Shown in pieces: positions 6,236 to 14,380 of a stretch of 22,713 bases of DNA. How positions within the stretch are numbered: the stretch's first letter is position 1; each line of letters begins with the position of its first letter. The notes under the pieces are model-generated. The model made no database searches and was not told where the DNA came from. It saw only the letters and a list, made by a program, of their open reading frames with translations. Made by a program: the position numbers and the translations under genes. The stretch comes from CAKSST01 sp045535505 (GTDB lineage: Bacteria > Bacillota > Clostridia > Oscillospirales > Acutalibacteraceae): the NCBI GenBank assembly GCA_045535505.1, contig JAZSLU010000021.1, positions 1 to 22,713 on the forward strand. The letters run 5' to 3'.

Positions 6236-7471
6236 ATGAACTACGGACTTATTGCGCAAAAGCTGGGGCACAGTTTTTCTAAAATTGTACACAATATGCT
6301 TTTTGACTATGATTACGAACTTTTAGAGCTTGAGGTTGAGCAATTAAAAACCTTTATGCAAAAAAAGGATTTTAAGGCTATAAACGTTACAATTCCTTAC
6401 AAACAGGCGGTTATTCCTTATCTTGATTATGTCAGTGATGTGGCAAAAAACATCGGCGCCGTAAACACAATAGTAAATGACGGCGGCAAACTGTACGGCT
6501 ATAATACTGATTTTTTTGGTATGATTTCGCTTATTGAAAAAGCCCAAATTGCACTAAAGGATAAAAACGTTTTGATTTTAGGCAGCGGCGGGACAAGCAA
6601 AACAAGCAAGGCCGTTGCACAGCATCTTGGTTGCAAAAGCCTTAACGTTGTTTCAAGAAACGGCGGCGACGGCAAACTTTCTTATAGCCAGGCTTTGCAA
6701 ATGAAAGACACGCAAATTATCATTAACACTACCCCTTGCGGTATGTTCCCAAACCTTGATGATTGCCCTATTGATATAGACGCTTTTGGAAAATTAGAGG
6801 GCGTTGTTGACGCCATTTATAACCCTCTTTGCTCAACTCTTGTGTGCAAAGCAAAACAAAAAGGCATTAAGGCAACAGGCGGTCTTTATATGCTTGTTGC
6901 ACAAGCGGCCCTTGCCGCCGAAAAGTTTATTGGCAAGACGGTGCCAATAAGCGAGATTGAGCGTGTATATAACGGTGTTCTGGCAAAAAAACAAAACATT
7001 GTGCTTATTGGTATGCCCGCAAGCGGCAAAACAACCGTTGGCAAAATATTGGCGCAAAAACTCAATATGCCCTTTGTTGATACCGATACCGAAATCGAAA
7101 AACAAGAGGGGTGTACAATACCCCAAATTTTCAAAGAACGTGGCGAAGAAGCTTTTAGAAATATTGAAAGCCAGGTTATTAAAAACCTTGCCGCAAAGCA
7201 AGGCTTTGTTATTGCAACAGGCGGCGGCGCCATTTTGCGAGAGCAAAATGTTGCGGCTCTAAAACAAAACGGCATTTTATATTTTATTGACCGCAAATTA
7301 GAACTGCTTATTTCAACGTCTGACCGACCCCTTTCTTCAACAAAAGAAGCTTTAACAATGCGCTATAATGAGCGATATGATAAATATTGCACTTGCTGTG
7401 ACAAAAAAATTGATGGAAACGGTTCGCCACAGGCGGTAGCAAACGAGATTGAAAGGATACAAAATGTATGA
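6236..7471 (+). CDS. Fused shikimate dehydrogenase - shikimate kinase
   Basis: A 411-residue fusion of two consecutive enzymes. The N-terminal part (about 1-245) is AroE-type shikimate dehydrogenase: the shikimate-site serines Ser13 and Ser15 in GHSFSK, catalytic Lys56 in NVTIPYK and Asp92 in GYNTD, and a cofactor loop GSGGTSKT (116-123) in place of the common GAGGA form. The C-terminal part (about 254-411) is AroK-type shikimate kinase: P-loop GMPASGKTT (259-267), Asp282 and Asp284 in VDTD, Arg308 in FRNIE, GGGA (329-332) and the lid Arg364 in DRPLS. Both catalytic sets look intact, and the linker is only about ten residues. The fusion would make shikimate from 3-dehydroshikimate and phosphorylate it. 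Its TGA stop overlaps the ATG of aroQ (ATGA). Confidence 0.94.
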   Translation: MNYGLIAQKLGHSFSKIVHNMLFDYDYELLELEVEQLKTFMQKKDFKAINVTIPYKQAVIPYLDYVSDVAKNIGAVNTIVNDGGKLYGYNTDFFGMISLIEKAQIALKDKNVLILGSGGTSKTSKAVAQHLGCKSLNVVSRNGGDGKLSYSQALQMKDTQIIINTTPCGMFPNLDDCPIDIDAFGKLEGVVDAIYNPLCSTLVCKAKQKGIKATGGLYMLVAQAALAAEKFIGKTVPISEIERVYNGVLAKKQNIVLIGMPASGKTTVGKILAQKLNMPFVDTDTEIEKQEGCTIPQIFKERGEEAFRNIESQVIKNLAAKQGFVIATGGGAILREQNVAALKQNGILYFIDRKLELLISTSDRPLSSTKEALTMRYNERYDKYCTCCDKKIDGNGSPQAVANEIERIQNV

Positions 7472-7908
7472 AGTTGTTAGTTATTAACGGACCCAATCTT
7501 AATATGTTAGGAATTCGTGAGCCCGAAATTTACGGCAACGAAACCTATGCCGATTTATGTTCTCTTATTAAAGACCACGCAAAAATAATTGGTATAGGGG
7601 TTGAAATTTTTCAGTCCAACCACGAGGGCGACCTTGTTGATAAAATACAGTTGGCTTATGGCAAGTTTGACGGTATAGTTATAAACCCCGCCGCCTACAC
7701 CCATACAAGCGTTGCCTTGCTTGATGCTCTTAAAAGCGTTGGCATTCCGACTGTCGAGGTACATATTTCCGACGTATCCAGCAGAGAGGATTTCAGACAG
7801 ATAAGTTATGTACGTGAATATTGCCTTGCAACAATTTCGGGGCACGGTTTTTCGGGATATTTGGAAGCAATGAACATTCTTTGCTCGGAGGCGGAAGAAT
7901 GCGAGTAA
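7468..7908 (+). CDS. aroQ: Type II 3-dehydroquinate dehydratase
   Basis: Third step of the pathway: trans-dehydration of 3-dehydroquinate by the type II dodecameric enzyme. The 146 residues match the family length. The start NGPNLNMLGIREPEIYG (8-23) contains catalytic Tyr22. VINPAAYTHTS (71-81) and VEVHISDVSSREDFR (96-110), with catalytic His99, follow. The start overlaps the preceding stop (ATGA), and the end overlaps the aroA start by 10 bases. The name aroQ is also used for a chorismate mutase class; here it means the dehydratase. Confidence 0.96.
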   Translation: MKLLVINGPNLNMLGIREPEIYGNETYADLCSLIKDHAKIIGIGVEIFQSNHEGDLVDKIQLAYGKFDGIVINPAAYTHTSVALLDALKSVGIPTVEVHISDVSSREDFRQISYVREYCLATISGHGFSGYLEAMNILCSEAEECE

Positions 7909-9107
7909 CCTTCACACCCTCTTTGGCAAGGGGAACCATTACAGCACCCCCCTCGAAAAGCATGGCTCATCGGGCATGTATATGTGCCGCCTTTTCAAAA
8001 GAAAGTAGGGTTTCAAACCTTGCTTTTTCAAAAGATATTACAGCAACTCTTGACTGTCTTAAAAAACTTGGTGCAAACTGTAACCTTTCAGACGACCAAG
8101 CCGTTTTAGGCGGCATGAGCCTTGAAAACGTGCTTGACGGAACAACTCTTTTTTGCAACGAAAGCGGAAGCACATTGCGCTTTTTAATTCCCCTTTGTAT
8201 GTGCGCTGATAAAAAAATTACCCTTTGCGGCAGCGACCGTCTTTTTGAACGTGGGCTTTCTGTTTACGAAGATATTGCCAAAGAACAAAATATTATATTC
8301 GAAAAAGGCAAGGACAGTCTTACCGTTTGCGGCAAACTTAAAAGCGGCAATTATCACGTACGTGGCGATATATCAAGCCAATTTATCAGCGGACTTTTGT
8401 TTGTTTTGCCCATCCTTAGCGGTAACAGCACTTTAAGCGTTGAGGGCAAATTTGAAAGCGCATCTTACGTTGATTTAACTATTAGTGTGCTTAATCAAAG
8501 CGGTATAAAAATAAAAAGAGAAAACAACATTTTTTACATAAAAGGCAACCAAGAATATAAAAACATTAATTATACAGTTGAGGGTGACTGCTCTAACGCC
8601 GCATTTTTAGACGCTTTTAATTATATGGGCGGCAAGGTTTTAACACAGGGCTTAAATCCTCAAACCTTGCAGGGTGACAGAGTGTATAAACAGATTTTTG
8701 ACGGTTTGCAAAACGGCAAAACAACTTTTGATTTGTCCGATTGTCCTGATTTAGCACCTGTATGTTTCGCCCTTGCGGCATATTTGGGTAACGCCACCTT
8801 TACGGGCACTGCACGCTTAAAAATCAAAGAAAGTGACCGCGCCGCTGCAATGGCAAGTGAACTTGCAAAATTTGGCGCAAAAGTTACAGTTTTAGAGAAT
8901 TCAGTCATTATAAATGGTGGCAATTTGCATGCACCCAACGATATCCTTTGCAGTCACAACGACCACCGCATTGCAATGGCAGTTTCACTGCTTTGCACAA
9001 AATTCGGCGGCACTCTTTTGGGTGCAAAGGCCGTGCAAAAAAGCTTTCCTAACTTTTTTGACCTTTTAAAGATCTTAGAGATTGGACTTGTTACAGATGC
9101 AACTTGA
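7899..9107 (+). CDS. aroA: 3-phosphoshikimate 1-carboxyvinyltransferase (EPSP synthase)
   Basis: Sixth step: transfers the enolpyruvyl group of phosphoenolpyruvate to shikimate-3-phosphate. With an ATG at 7899 the product has 402 residues. The start is fixed by GGAGG at 7888-7892, six bases upstream, and by the conserved PPSKSMAHRA block falling at residues 17-26; an upstream in-frame ATG at 7821 lies deep inside aroQ. Motifs: SKSMAHR (19-25), NESGSTLRF (87-95, equivalent to the NAGTAMRP loop of E. coli), SSQF (159-162), catalytic Asp284 in DLAPV, KESDR (320-324), NDHRIAMA (364-371) and KSFPNF (391-396). The residue after the loop Arg is Phe where E. coli has Pro101. The gene is somewhat short for the family but not truncated. 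Confidence 0.95.
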   Translation: MRVTFTPSLARGTITAPPSKSMAHRACICAAFSKESRVSNLAFSKDITATLDCLKKLGANCNLSDDQAVLGGMSLENVLDGTTLFCNESGSTLRFLIPLCMCADKKITLCGSDRLFERGLSVYEDIAKEQNIIFEKGKDSLTVCGKLKSGNYHVRGDISSQFISGLLFVLPILSGNSTLSVEGKFESASYVDLTISVLNQSGIKIKRENNIFYIKGNQEYKNINYTVEGDCSNAAFLDAFNYMGGKVLTQGLNPQTLQGDRVYKQIFDGLQNGKTTFDLSDCPDLAPVCFALAAYLGNATFTGTARLKIKESDRAAAMASELAKFGAKVTVLENSVIINGGNLHAPNDILCSHNDHRIAMAVSLLCTKFGGTLLGAKAVQKSFPNFFDLLKILEIGLVTDAT

Positions 9108-9957
9108 TAAAAACAGCAAAATTTTAATAATAGGACTTGGCCTTTTGGGCGGCAGTTATGCAATGGCGCTTAAAAAACAAGGTTTTACGGTTTTTGGCAT
9201 AACAAAAGAACAATCAAGTATCGATTACGCTTTGCAAAACAACCTTATTGATAAAGGCACAACCCAAATTGATGAACAACTGATAGCCGATGCCGATATT
9301 ATAATTTTTGCGCTTTATCCTCACATTTTTGTCAACTGGATAAAGCAAAACGGACACCTTATAAAGCCGCACACCCTGGTTACCGACGTTACGGGCGTCA
9401 AAGAATCGGTGGTTTATGACATTCAAAACTTTCTGCCTAAGGATGTTGAGTTTATTTCGGCTCACCCTATGGCAGGTAAAGAAACTGCCGGTGTCGAAAA
9501 TAGTGACGATTGTATTTTCAATGGTGCAAACTATATTGTTGTACCAACGCAAAAAAACACCCAAAAAGGCATTGAAACTTGTAAAGAGTTAGGCAAAACG
9601 TTAGGCTTTGCACGTATATCGGTGCTTTCGCCAAAAGAGCACGATAGAATGATTGCCTTTTTGTCCCAGCTTACACACTGCATTGCCGTTTCTTTAATGT
9701 GCGCAAACGACAATGAAAATCTGGTGCAATACACAGGCGACTCTTTTAGAGATTTAACCCGCATTGCCGACATAAACGACGAAATGTGGAGTGAGTTGTT
9801 TTTAGAAAACAAACAGGCATTATTACAAGAGATGGATGCCTACCGTTCAACCTTTGACAAGCTTTATGAACATATAAAAAACGGCGAAAGAGAAAATATG
9901 CGCGAAATGATGCGCCTATCAACCGAGCGCCGCCGCAAATTCAACAAGAAAGCGTGA
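9097..9957 (+). CDS. tyrA: Prephenate dehydrogenase
   Basis: Oxidative decarboxylation of prephenate to 4-hydroxyphenylpyruvate, the branch to tyrosine. The 286-residue product has an N-terminal Rossmann fold with GLGLLGGS (13-20), then VTDVTGVK, SAHPMAGKETAG (121-132), LTHCIA with catalytic His194, and DLTRIA (219-224). It has no ACT domain and no fused chorismate mutase, so feedback by tyrosine through an added domain is not evident. The ATG at 9097 overlaps the end of aroA by 11 bases. A TTG at 9082 is in frame, but the ribosome-site match is weak for both, so expression may depend on coupling to aroA. Confidence 0.93.
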   Translation: MQLDKNSKILIIGLGLLGGSYAMALKKQGFTVFGITKEQSSIDYALQNNLIDKGTTQIDEQLIADADIIIFALYPHIFVNWIKQNGHLIKPHTLVTDVTGVKESVVYDIQNFLPKDVEFISAHPMAGKETAGVENSDDCIFNGANYIVVPTQKNTQKGIETCKELGKTLGFARISVLSPKEHDRMIAFLSQLTHCIAVSLMCANDNENLVQYTGDSFRDLTRIADINDEMWSELFLENKQALLQEMDAYRSTFDKLYEHIKNGERENMREMMRLSTERRRKFNKKA

Positions 9958-9965
9958 CCTTTATT

Positions 9966-10997
9966 ATGAAAAACATGGAATTTTACCGTAAACTGCCTGT
10001 GCCTCGCAAACTTAAAGCAGAAAATCCCGCAAGTGATGCGATGTTGGCAATAAAACAGCAGCGCGACCAAGAAATTAAAGCGATTTTTGAAGGCACATCA
10101 GACAAATTTTTACTTATTATCGGCCCTTGCTCTGCCGACCATAGTGAGCCTGTGCTCGAATATATTTCAAGGCTAAAAATTATGCAAGAGCAGGTTAAAG
10201 ACAAAATTGTTATCATACCGAGAATTTATACCAACAAGCCTCGCACCACAGGCGAGGGTTATAAAGGTATGTTGCATCAGCCCGACCCCGAAAACGCACC
10301 CGATATGCTTAAAGGCATTCTTGCCATTCGCAATTTGCACATGGCGGCAGTGCGCGATTACGGCTTTACCTGTGCAGATGAGATGCTTTATCCCGAAAAC
10401 CACCGTTATTTGTCCGACCTTTTGGGTTACGTTGCGGTTGGCGCCCGCTCGGTTGAAAATCAACAGCACCGCCTTACAGCAAGCGGTTTGTCCGAGCCTG
10501 TTGGCATGAAAAACCCAACAAACGGCAATTTGACCATAATGATGAACTCAATTCATGCGGCGCAAAGCAGTCATATGTTCATATACAGAGGTTGGGAGGT
10601 TCAAACCAAAGGCAACCCCCACGCTCACTCAATTTTGCGAGGTTATTTTGATTTTGCCGGAAAAAGCGTTTCAAACTATCATTATGAAGACTTGGTTAAA
10701 CTTAACGAACTTTACAACGAATCCGGTCTTGTTAACCCAGCCGTTATTATCGACACAAACCACTGCAATTCGGGCAAGAAATATCTTGAGCAAATTCGCA
10801 TTGCGAGCGATGTTGTTCATTCTCGCCGCCAAAACAATGATATAAAGCATCTTGTAAAAGGTCTTATGATTGAAAGTTATCTTGTTGACGGCGCTCAAAA
10901 AGCAGATGAGCACACCTTTGGTTGTTCAATAACCGACCCCTGTCTTGGTTGGGAAAAAACCGAAAAATTAATTTTAGATATTGCTAATGAATTATAA
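9966..10997 (+). CDS. 3-deoxy-7-phosphoheptulonate (DAHP) synthase, AroFGH type
   Basis: First, committed step of the pathway: condensation of phosphoenolpyruvate with erythrose-4-phosphate. The 343-residue product is a type I-alpha enzyme like E. coli AroF, AroG and AroH. The metal ligands line up as Cys55 in GPCS, His266 in NHCNS, Glu303 in IES and Asp324 in TDPCLGW. The substrate loops KPRTTGEGYKG and GARSVEN are present. Some loops differ from the enterobacterial consensus (NHCNSGK for SHGNSSK, IYTNKPRTTGEG for VYFEKPRTTVGW). An in-frame GTG at 9954 overlaps the tyrA stop (GTGA) and is a possible coupled start; the ATG at 9966 is chosen with moderate certainty. That the entry enzyme is last in the operon means attenuation would limit flux into the whole pathway. 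Confidence 0.92.
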   Translation: MKNMEFYRKLPVPRKLKAENPASDAMLAIKQQRDQEIKAIFEGTSDKFLLIIGPCSADHSEPVLEYISRLKIMQEQVKDKIVIIPRIYTNKPRTTGEGYKGMLHQPDPENAPDMLKGILAIRNLHMAAVRDYGFTCADEMLYPENHRYLSDLLGYVAVGARSVENQQHRLTASGLSEPVGMKNPTNGNLTIMMNSIHAAQSSHMFIYRGWEVQTKGNPHAHSILRGYFDFAGKSVSNYHYEDLVKLNELYNESGLVNPAVIIDTNHCNSGKKYLEQIRIASDVVHSRRQNNDIKHLVKGLMIESYLVDGAQKADEHTFGCSITDPCLGWEKTEKLILDIANEL

Positions 10998-11000
10998 AAA

Positions 11001-11024
11001 AGCGACCGCTACGGTCGCTTTTTT
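11001..11024 (+). terminator. Terminator of the aromatic operon
   Basis: AGCGACCG (11001-11008) pairs with CGGTCGCT (11012-11019) around a 3-base loop, followed by a run of six T and preceded by A-rich sequence. It lies 3 bases after the DAHP synthase stop. The stem core is the same as in the 1768-1785 hairpin. Confidence 0.92.
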
Positions 11025-11026
11025 GA

Positions 11027-11068
11027 TTGCTATTTATTATATTTTCTGCTACAATTATTTAGTATAAT
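11027..11068 (+). promoter_or_regulatory. Promoter region of pcrA
   Basis: Two candidates overlap. TTGCTA (11027-11032) with a 17-base spacer to TACAAT (11050-11055), preceded by an extended TG, is the better complete match. TATAAT at 11063-11068 is a perfect -10 box but has only a weak -35 (TATTTT). Either would serve the helicase gene alone. Confidence 0.6.
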
Positions 11069-11091
11069 AAGACTTTTCTCGGGGGATAAAA

Positions 11092-13449
11092 ATGGTTGAT
11101 AAAAACGAGTTTTTAGCTTTACGAAAAAGGGTTATCGAAAAGACCTTTGGAAAGCTTAACAAAATGCAGTTTGATGCCGTAACGACGGTTGACGGTCCTA
11201 TGCTGGTACTTGCGGGTGCGGGTAGCGGCAAAACTACCATGCTTGTTAACCGTGTTGCTTGTGTTTTGCGCTTTGGCAACGCATATAACTCTGATTTTGT
11301 GCCCCCGTATAACGACACCGACATTACCGCCGCATACGATTATCTTGACGGCAAAGCCAACATTTTGCAAAGCAACGCCTTTTCGGTTGGCGCCCCAAAA
11401 CCTTGGCAGGTTCTTGCAATAACCTTTACAAACAAAGCGGCAGGCGAAATAACCGACCGATTAAATTCGGTTATGGGCGAAAATGCCCAAGGCGTCTGGA
11501 CAGGCACATTCCACTCGGTTTGCGGCAGAATGTTACGCCGCTTTGCCGACAAATTGGGTTACACGTCAGAATTCACCATTTATGACGAAGATGACCGCAA
11601 GCGTATGCTGAAAGATATTTATAAAAAGTTTAATATTGACGAAAAAATGCTGCCGCTCAATACTGTGTCGCACGAAATAAGCCGAGCAAAAGACTCTCTT
11701 ATTACACCCGAACAATATAAAAACAACCAGCAGAGTGATTTTCGCAGCGCAAAAATCGGGGACATTTATGCCGAGTATCAAAAGCGTATGAAAGCCGCCA
11801 ACGCAATGGACTTTGATGATATGATTTTTAACGCCGTTGTGTTGCTTGTAACTGTTGACGAGGCGAGAAGCCTGTTCCAAAACCAATTCAAATACATTTT
11901 TGTTGACGAATATCAGGACACGTCACACGCACAGTATATGCTGGTTAAACTGCTTGCTCACCAATGGCGCAATATATGCGTTGTGGGTGATGACGACCAA
12001 AGCATTTATCGCTTCCGTGGTGCAACCATTGAAAATATTTTAAACTTTGAAGAAGAATATGGCGCCGCCGTTATCCGCTTGGAACAAAACTATCGCTCAA
12101 GCGCAAACATTCTTAATGCCGCCAATGCAGTTATAGCAAACAACCGCGGCAGAAAGGGCAAAAACTTGTGGACCGACAAGGGTGACGGACAAAAAATTGT
12201 GGTACATAAAGCCCTCAACGAAACAGAAGAGGCTCGATTTGTTGCTGAACAAATTTTAGAAAATGTGCGCAAGGGCGGTAAATTTTCAGACCATGCAATT
12301 TTGTACCGTGTTAATGCACTTTCACGAGGTTTTGAAAACGCCTTTGCAAGAAGCGGTATCCCTTACCGAGTTATCGGCGGTCACCGCTTCTACGACCGCA
12401 AAGAAATTAAAGATATTTTGGCTTACCTTTGCGTTGCCGCAAACCCTAATGACCGAGTTCGCCTAAAGCGCATAATTAACGAGCCAAAACGCGGCATCGG
12501 TAACGTAACCATTGAGCGTGTGGACGAGTTTTGCGACTTAACCGGTATTGCGCCCCTTGAAATTATGAAAAATGCCGCGCAATATAAAGATATTGCACGA
12601 GCCACTACTGCACTCAAAGAATTTGCCCTTATGATGCAAGAGTTGGTAGATGCCGCCAAAACCACATTACCACATCAAATGATAGAGTTAATTTTAGATA
12701 AAACCGGATATGCTCAAAGCCTTTATGCACAAGGTGCCGAAGGACAAGAGCGCCTTGAAAACGTAAAAGAACTTATATCTGCCGTTATGCAGTATGAAAC
12801 CAATGCCGAAGAGCCCAGTGTGCAGGGATATTTGCAGGACGTTGCGCTTATAACCGACATCGACTCCTACAACGCCGACAGCGACCTGTGTGTTATGATG
12901 ACAATCCACGCCGCCAAGGGTATGGAGTTTAAAAATGTTTTCCTTGTCGGCTTTGAGGAAAGCATTTTCCCCTCCTCCCGCTCAACCTTCTCAACCGCCG
13001 ATATTGAAGAGGAACGGCGTCTTGCTTATGTTGCAATCACACGTGCTAAAGAACAACTTTATATGACACATACTTCTTTACGTATGCTTTTTGGTGCAAC
13101 CACCCGCAATGCGCCCTCTCGCTTTTTAGAGGAAACGCCTAAACAGTATTGTGATGTTGACGAGCAAAAAGACACCTCTTTTATGTCGTTTGGCGGCTTT
13201 GGTTATTCTCAAAAAGTGGATATCGGATACACTCGCCCACATACCATCAAAAAACCTACAAGCGCTCCAAAAAATAAAGCGCCGAGTGTCACATACAGTG
13301 CCGGTCAGCGCATTAATCATAAAACATTTGGTGAAGGGCTGGTTGTTAAAGCAACACCAATGGGTAACGATACCCTGCTTGAAATTGCCTTTGACAGCGT
13401 GGGAACAAAAAAACTTATGGCAAATTATTCCCCTATTGAGCTTGTTTGA
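11092..13449 (+). CDS. pcrA: UvrD/PcrA-type ATP-dependent 3'-5' DNA helicase
   Basis: Superfamily 1A helicase acting in DNA repair, replication and transcription-coupled repair. The 785 residues hold all helicase motifs in order: Walker A AGAGSGKTT (41-49), motif Ia TFTNKAA (111-117), GTFHS (138-142), motif II VDEYQD (261-266), motif III GDDDQSIYRFRGA (279-291), LEQNYRS (310-316), then TIHAAKGMEF and VAITRAKEQLY further on. The C-terminal segment GQRINHKTFGEG through to the end matches the PcrA C-terminal Tudor-like domain that contacts RNA polymerase in Bacillus. An insertion of roughly 40 residues (about 61-105) separates Walker A from motif Ia. GGGGGAT lies 4 bases before the ATG. The last 25 bases overlap the convergent lipoprotein gene. 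Confidence 0.95.
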   Translation: MVDKNEFLALRKRVIEKTFGKLNKMQFDAVTTVDGPMLVLAGAGSGKTTMLVNRVACVLRFGNAYNSDFVPPYNDTDITAAYDYLDGKANILQSNAFSVGAPKPWQVLAITFTNKAAGEITDRLNSVMGENAQGVWTGTFHSVCGRMLRRFADKLGYTSEFTIYDEDDRKRMLKDIYKKFNIDEKMLPLNTVSHEISRAKDSLITPEQYKNNQQSDFRSAKIGDIYAEYQKRMKAANAMDFDDMIFNAVVLLVTVDEARSLFQNQFKYIFVDEYQDTSHAQYMLVKLLAHQWRNICVVGDDDQSIYRFRGATIENILNFEEEYGAAVIRLEQNYRSSANILNAANAVIANNRGRKGKNLWTDKGDGQKIVVHKALNETEEARFVAEQILENVRKGGKFSDHAILYRVNALSRGFENAFARSGIPYRVIGGHRFYDRKEIKDILAYLCVAANPNDRVRLKRIINEPKRGIGNVTIERVDEFCDLTGIAPLEIMKNAAQYKDIARATTALKEFALMMQELVDAAKTTLPHQMIELILDKTGYAQSLYAQGAEGQERLENVKELISAVMQYETNAEEPSVQGYLQDVALITDIDSYNADSDLCVMMTIHAAKGMEFKNVFLVGFEESIFPSSRSTFSTADIEEERRLAYVAITRAKEQLYMTHTSLRMLFGATTRNAPSRFLEETPKQYCDVDEQKDTSFMSFGGFGYSQKVDIGYTRPHTIKKPTSAPKNKAPSVTYSAGQRINHKTFGEGLVVKATPMGNDTLLEIAFDSVGTKKLMANYSPIELV

Positions 13450-14306
13450 GACTCGCTAAAAGACTTTGCAATAACAGCCGTTTTCATTTCTTCAACAACC
13501 TGAACAAAGCGGTTGCCGGGCAAACGAAGCGAATCGGTATCAATCTCGTAAACATTATCGTTTATAACACAAGGCAGTTTTGATAAAACTGCATCTGCCA
13601 TAATTTTTTCTTTCTCGCCTTTCGGGCAAAAAATAAGGTCAGGCTGTGCTGCAACGGTTGTCCAATCAACCATTGCAAAATTTGAAAGTCCTTGTGCGGC
13701 ATTTTTAAAGCCCGCACTTACAAGCAGTTGTCCCATAACCGTATCGGGCGTTGCCACCTTGTCGTTAGAAACAAGCAAAAGTGCTGTCATTGACTGCTCG
13801 TTTGTTGTGTCGTTAAACACCTGCATTGCAGCCTCAACCTTTTGCGGCGCATCCTGTGTACCAAAAAGCAAATTTGCAAAAGCGTTATAGTATGGGTCAA
13901 GCTCATTGGAATAAACCGGCACAGGCAATACGGCAACCTTAACACCCGCAAGTGTTAATTTTTGATTTGCCGCCTGGCTTAAAGCCTCGTTTGTAAAAAC
14001 AATATCAGGATAAAGCGAAATAATTTTATCTACATCAGGGTTTTGGGCAGTGCCAATTTTTTGAATTTCCATATTGGTTACAGCATCATCGCACACTCCA
14101 ACAAGTACGCTCTCGCCCGACAAAAATTTGACGGTTTCAACCGCACCCGCAGTAATGCAAACAACCTTTGTCGGTTTTTTATCAAGGGTAATTTCCCCCT
14201 GTGTTACGGGATATCCGGTTTGTATGGGCTCACCTTTACAACCTGATAACAAAAAAATTAAACACGTGCATATTAATAAGGATGCTATTTTTGAAAATTT
14301 TTTCAT
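13425..14306 (-). CDS. Substrate-binding lipoprotein of an ABC uptake system (TroA/BtuF-like fold)
   Basis: A secreted lipoprotein of 293 residues. The signal peptide (1-22) ends in a lipobox LLSGC with Cys23 as the lipidation site. The remainder resembles class III periplasmic binding proteins of the Peripla_BP_2 type that bind cobalamin, haem or ferric siderophores: PTKVVCITAGAVETVKFL near the start, a mid segment DVDKIISLYPDIVFTNEA with the typical 'LxPDLV' pattern, and AAQPDLIFCPKG later. The ligand cannot be told. No permease or ATPase gene of the FecCD/BtuCD type is adjacent, so the partner genes are elsewhere or lost. GGAGAT lies 6 bases before the ATG. It runs tail to tail into pcrA with a 25-base coding overlap, leaving no room for a terminator. 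Confidence 0.87.
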   Translation of the reverse strand: MKKFSKIASLLICTCLIFLLSGCKGEPIQTGYPVTQGEITLDKKPTKVVCITAGAVETVKFLSGESVLVGVCDDAVTNMEIQKIGTAQNPDVDKIISLYPDIVFTNEALSQAANQKLTLAGVKVAVLPVPVYSNELDPYYNAFANLLFGTQDAPQKVEAAMQVFNDTTNEQSMTALLLVSNDKVATPDTVMGQLLVSAGFKNAAQGLSNFAMVDWTTVAAQPDLIFCPKGEKEKIMADAVLSKLPCVINDNVYEIDTDSLRLPGNRFVQVVEEMKTAVIAKSFSESQTSSIGE

Positions 14307-14341
14307 AATTTATCTCCGTTTATGTTATATAATATGATTTA

Positions 14342-14370
14342 ATTCTACACATTAAAGTTTTTACTGTCAA
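14342..14370 (-). promoter_or_regulatory. Promoter of the substrate-binding lipoprotein gene
   Basis: Read on the minus strand, TTGACA (14365-14370) and TAGAAT (14342-14347) are separated by exactly 17 bases. The predicted transcript would start near 14335, about 30 nt before the ATG. Confidence 0.8.
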
Positions 14371-14380
14371 GCGGCATTGG

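Noticed and set aside
7821..7898. Upstream ATG extension of aroA by 26 codons.
   Set aside because: It lies inside aroQ; the added residues are just aroQ read in another frame, and the GGAGG site supports 7899.
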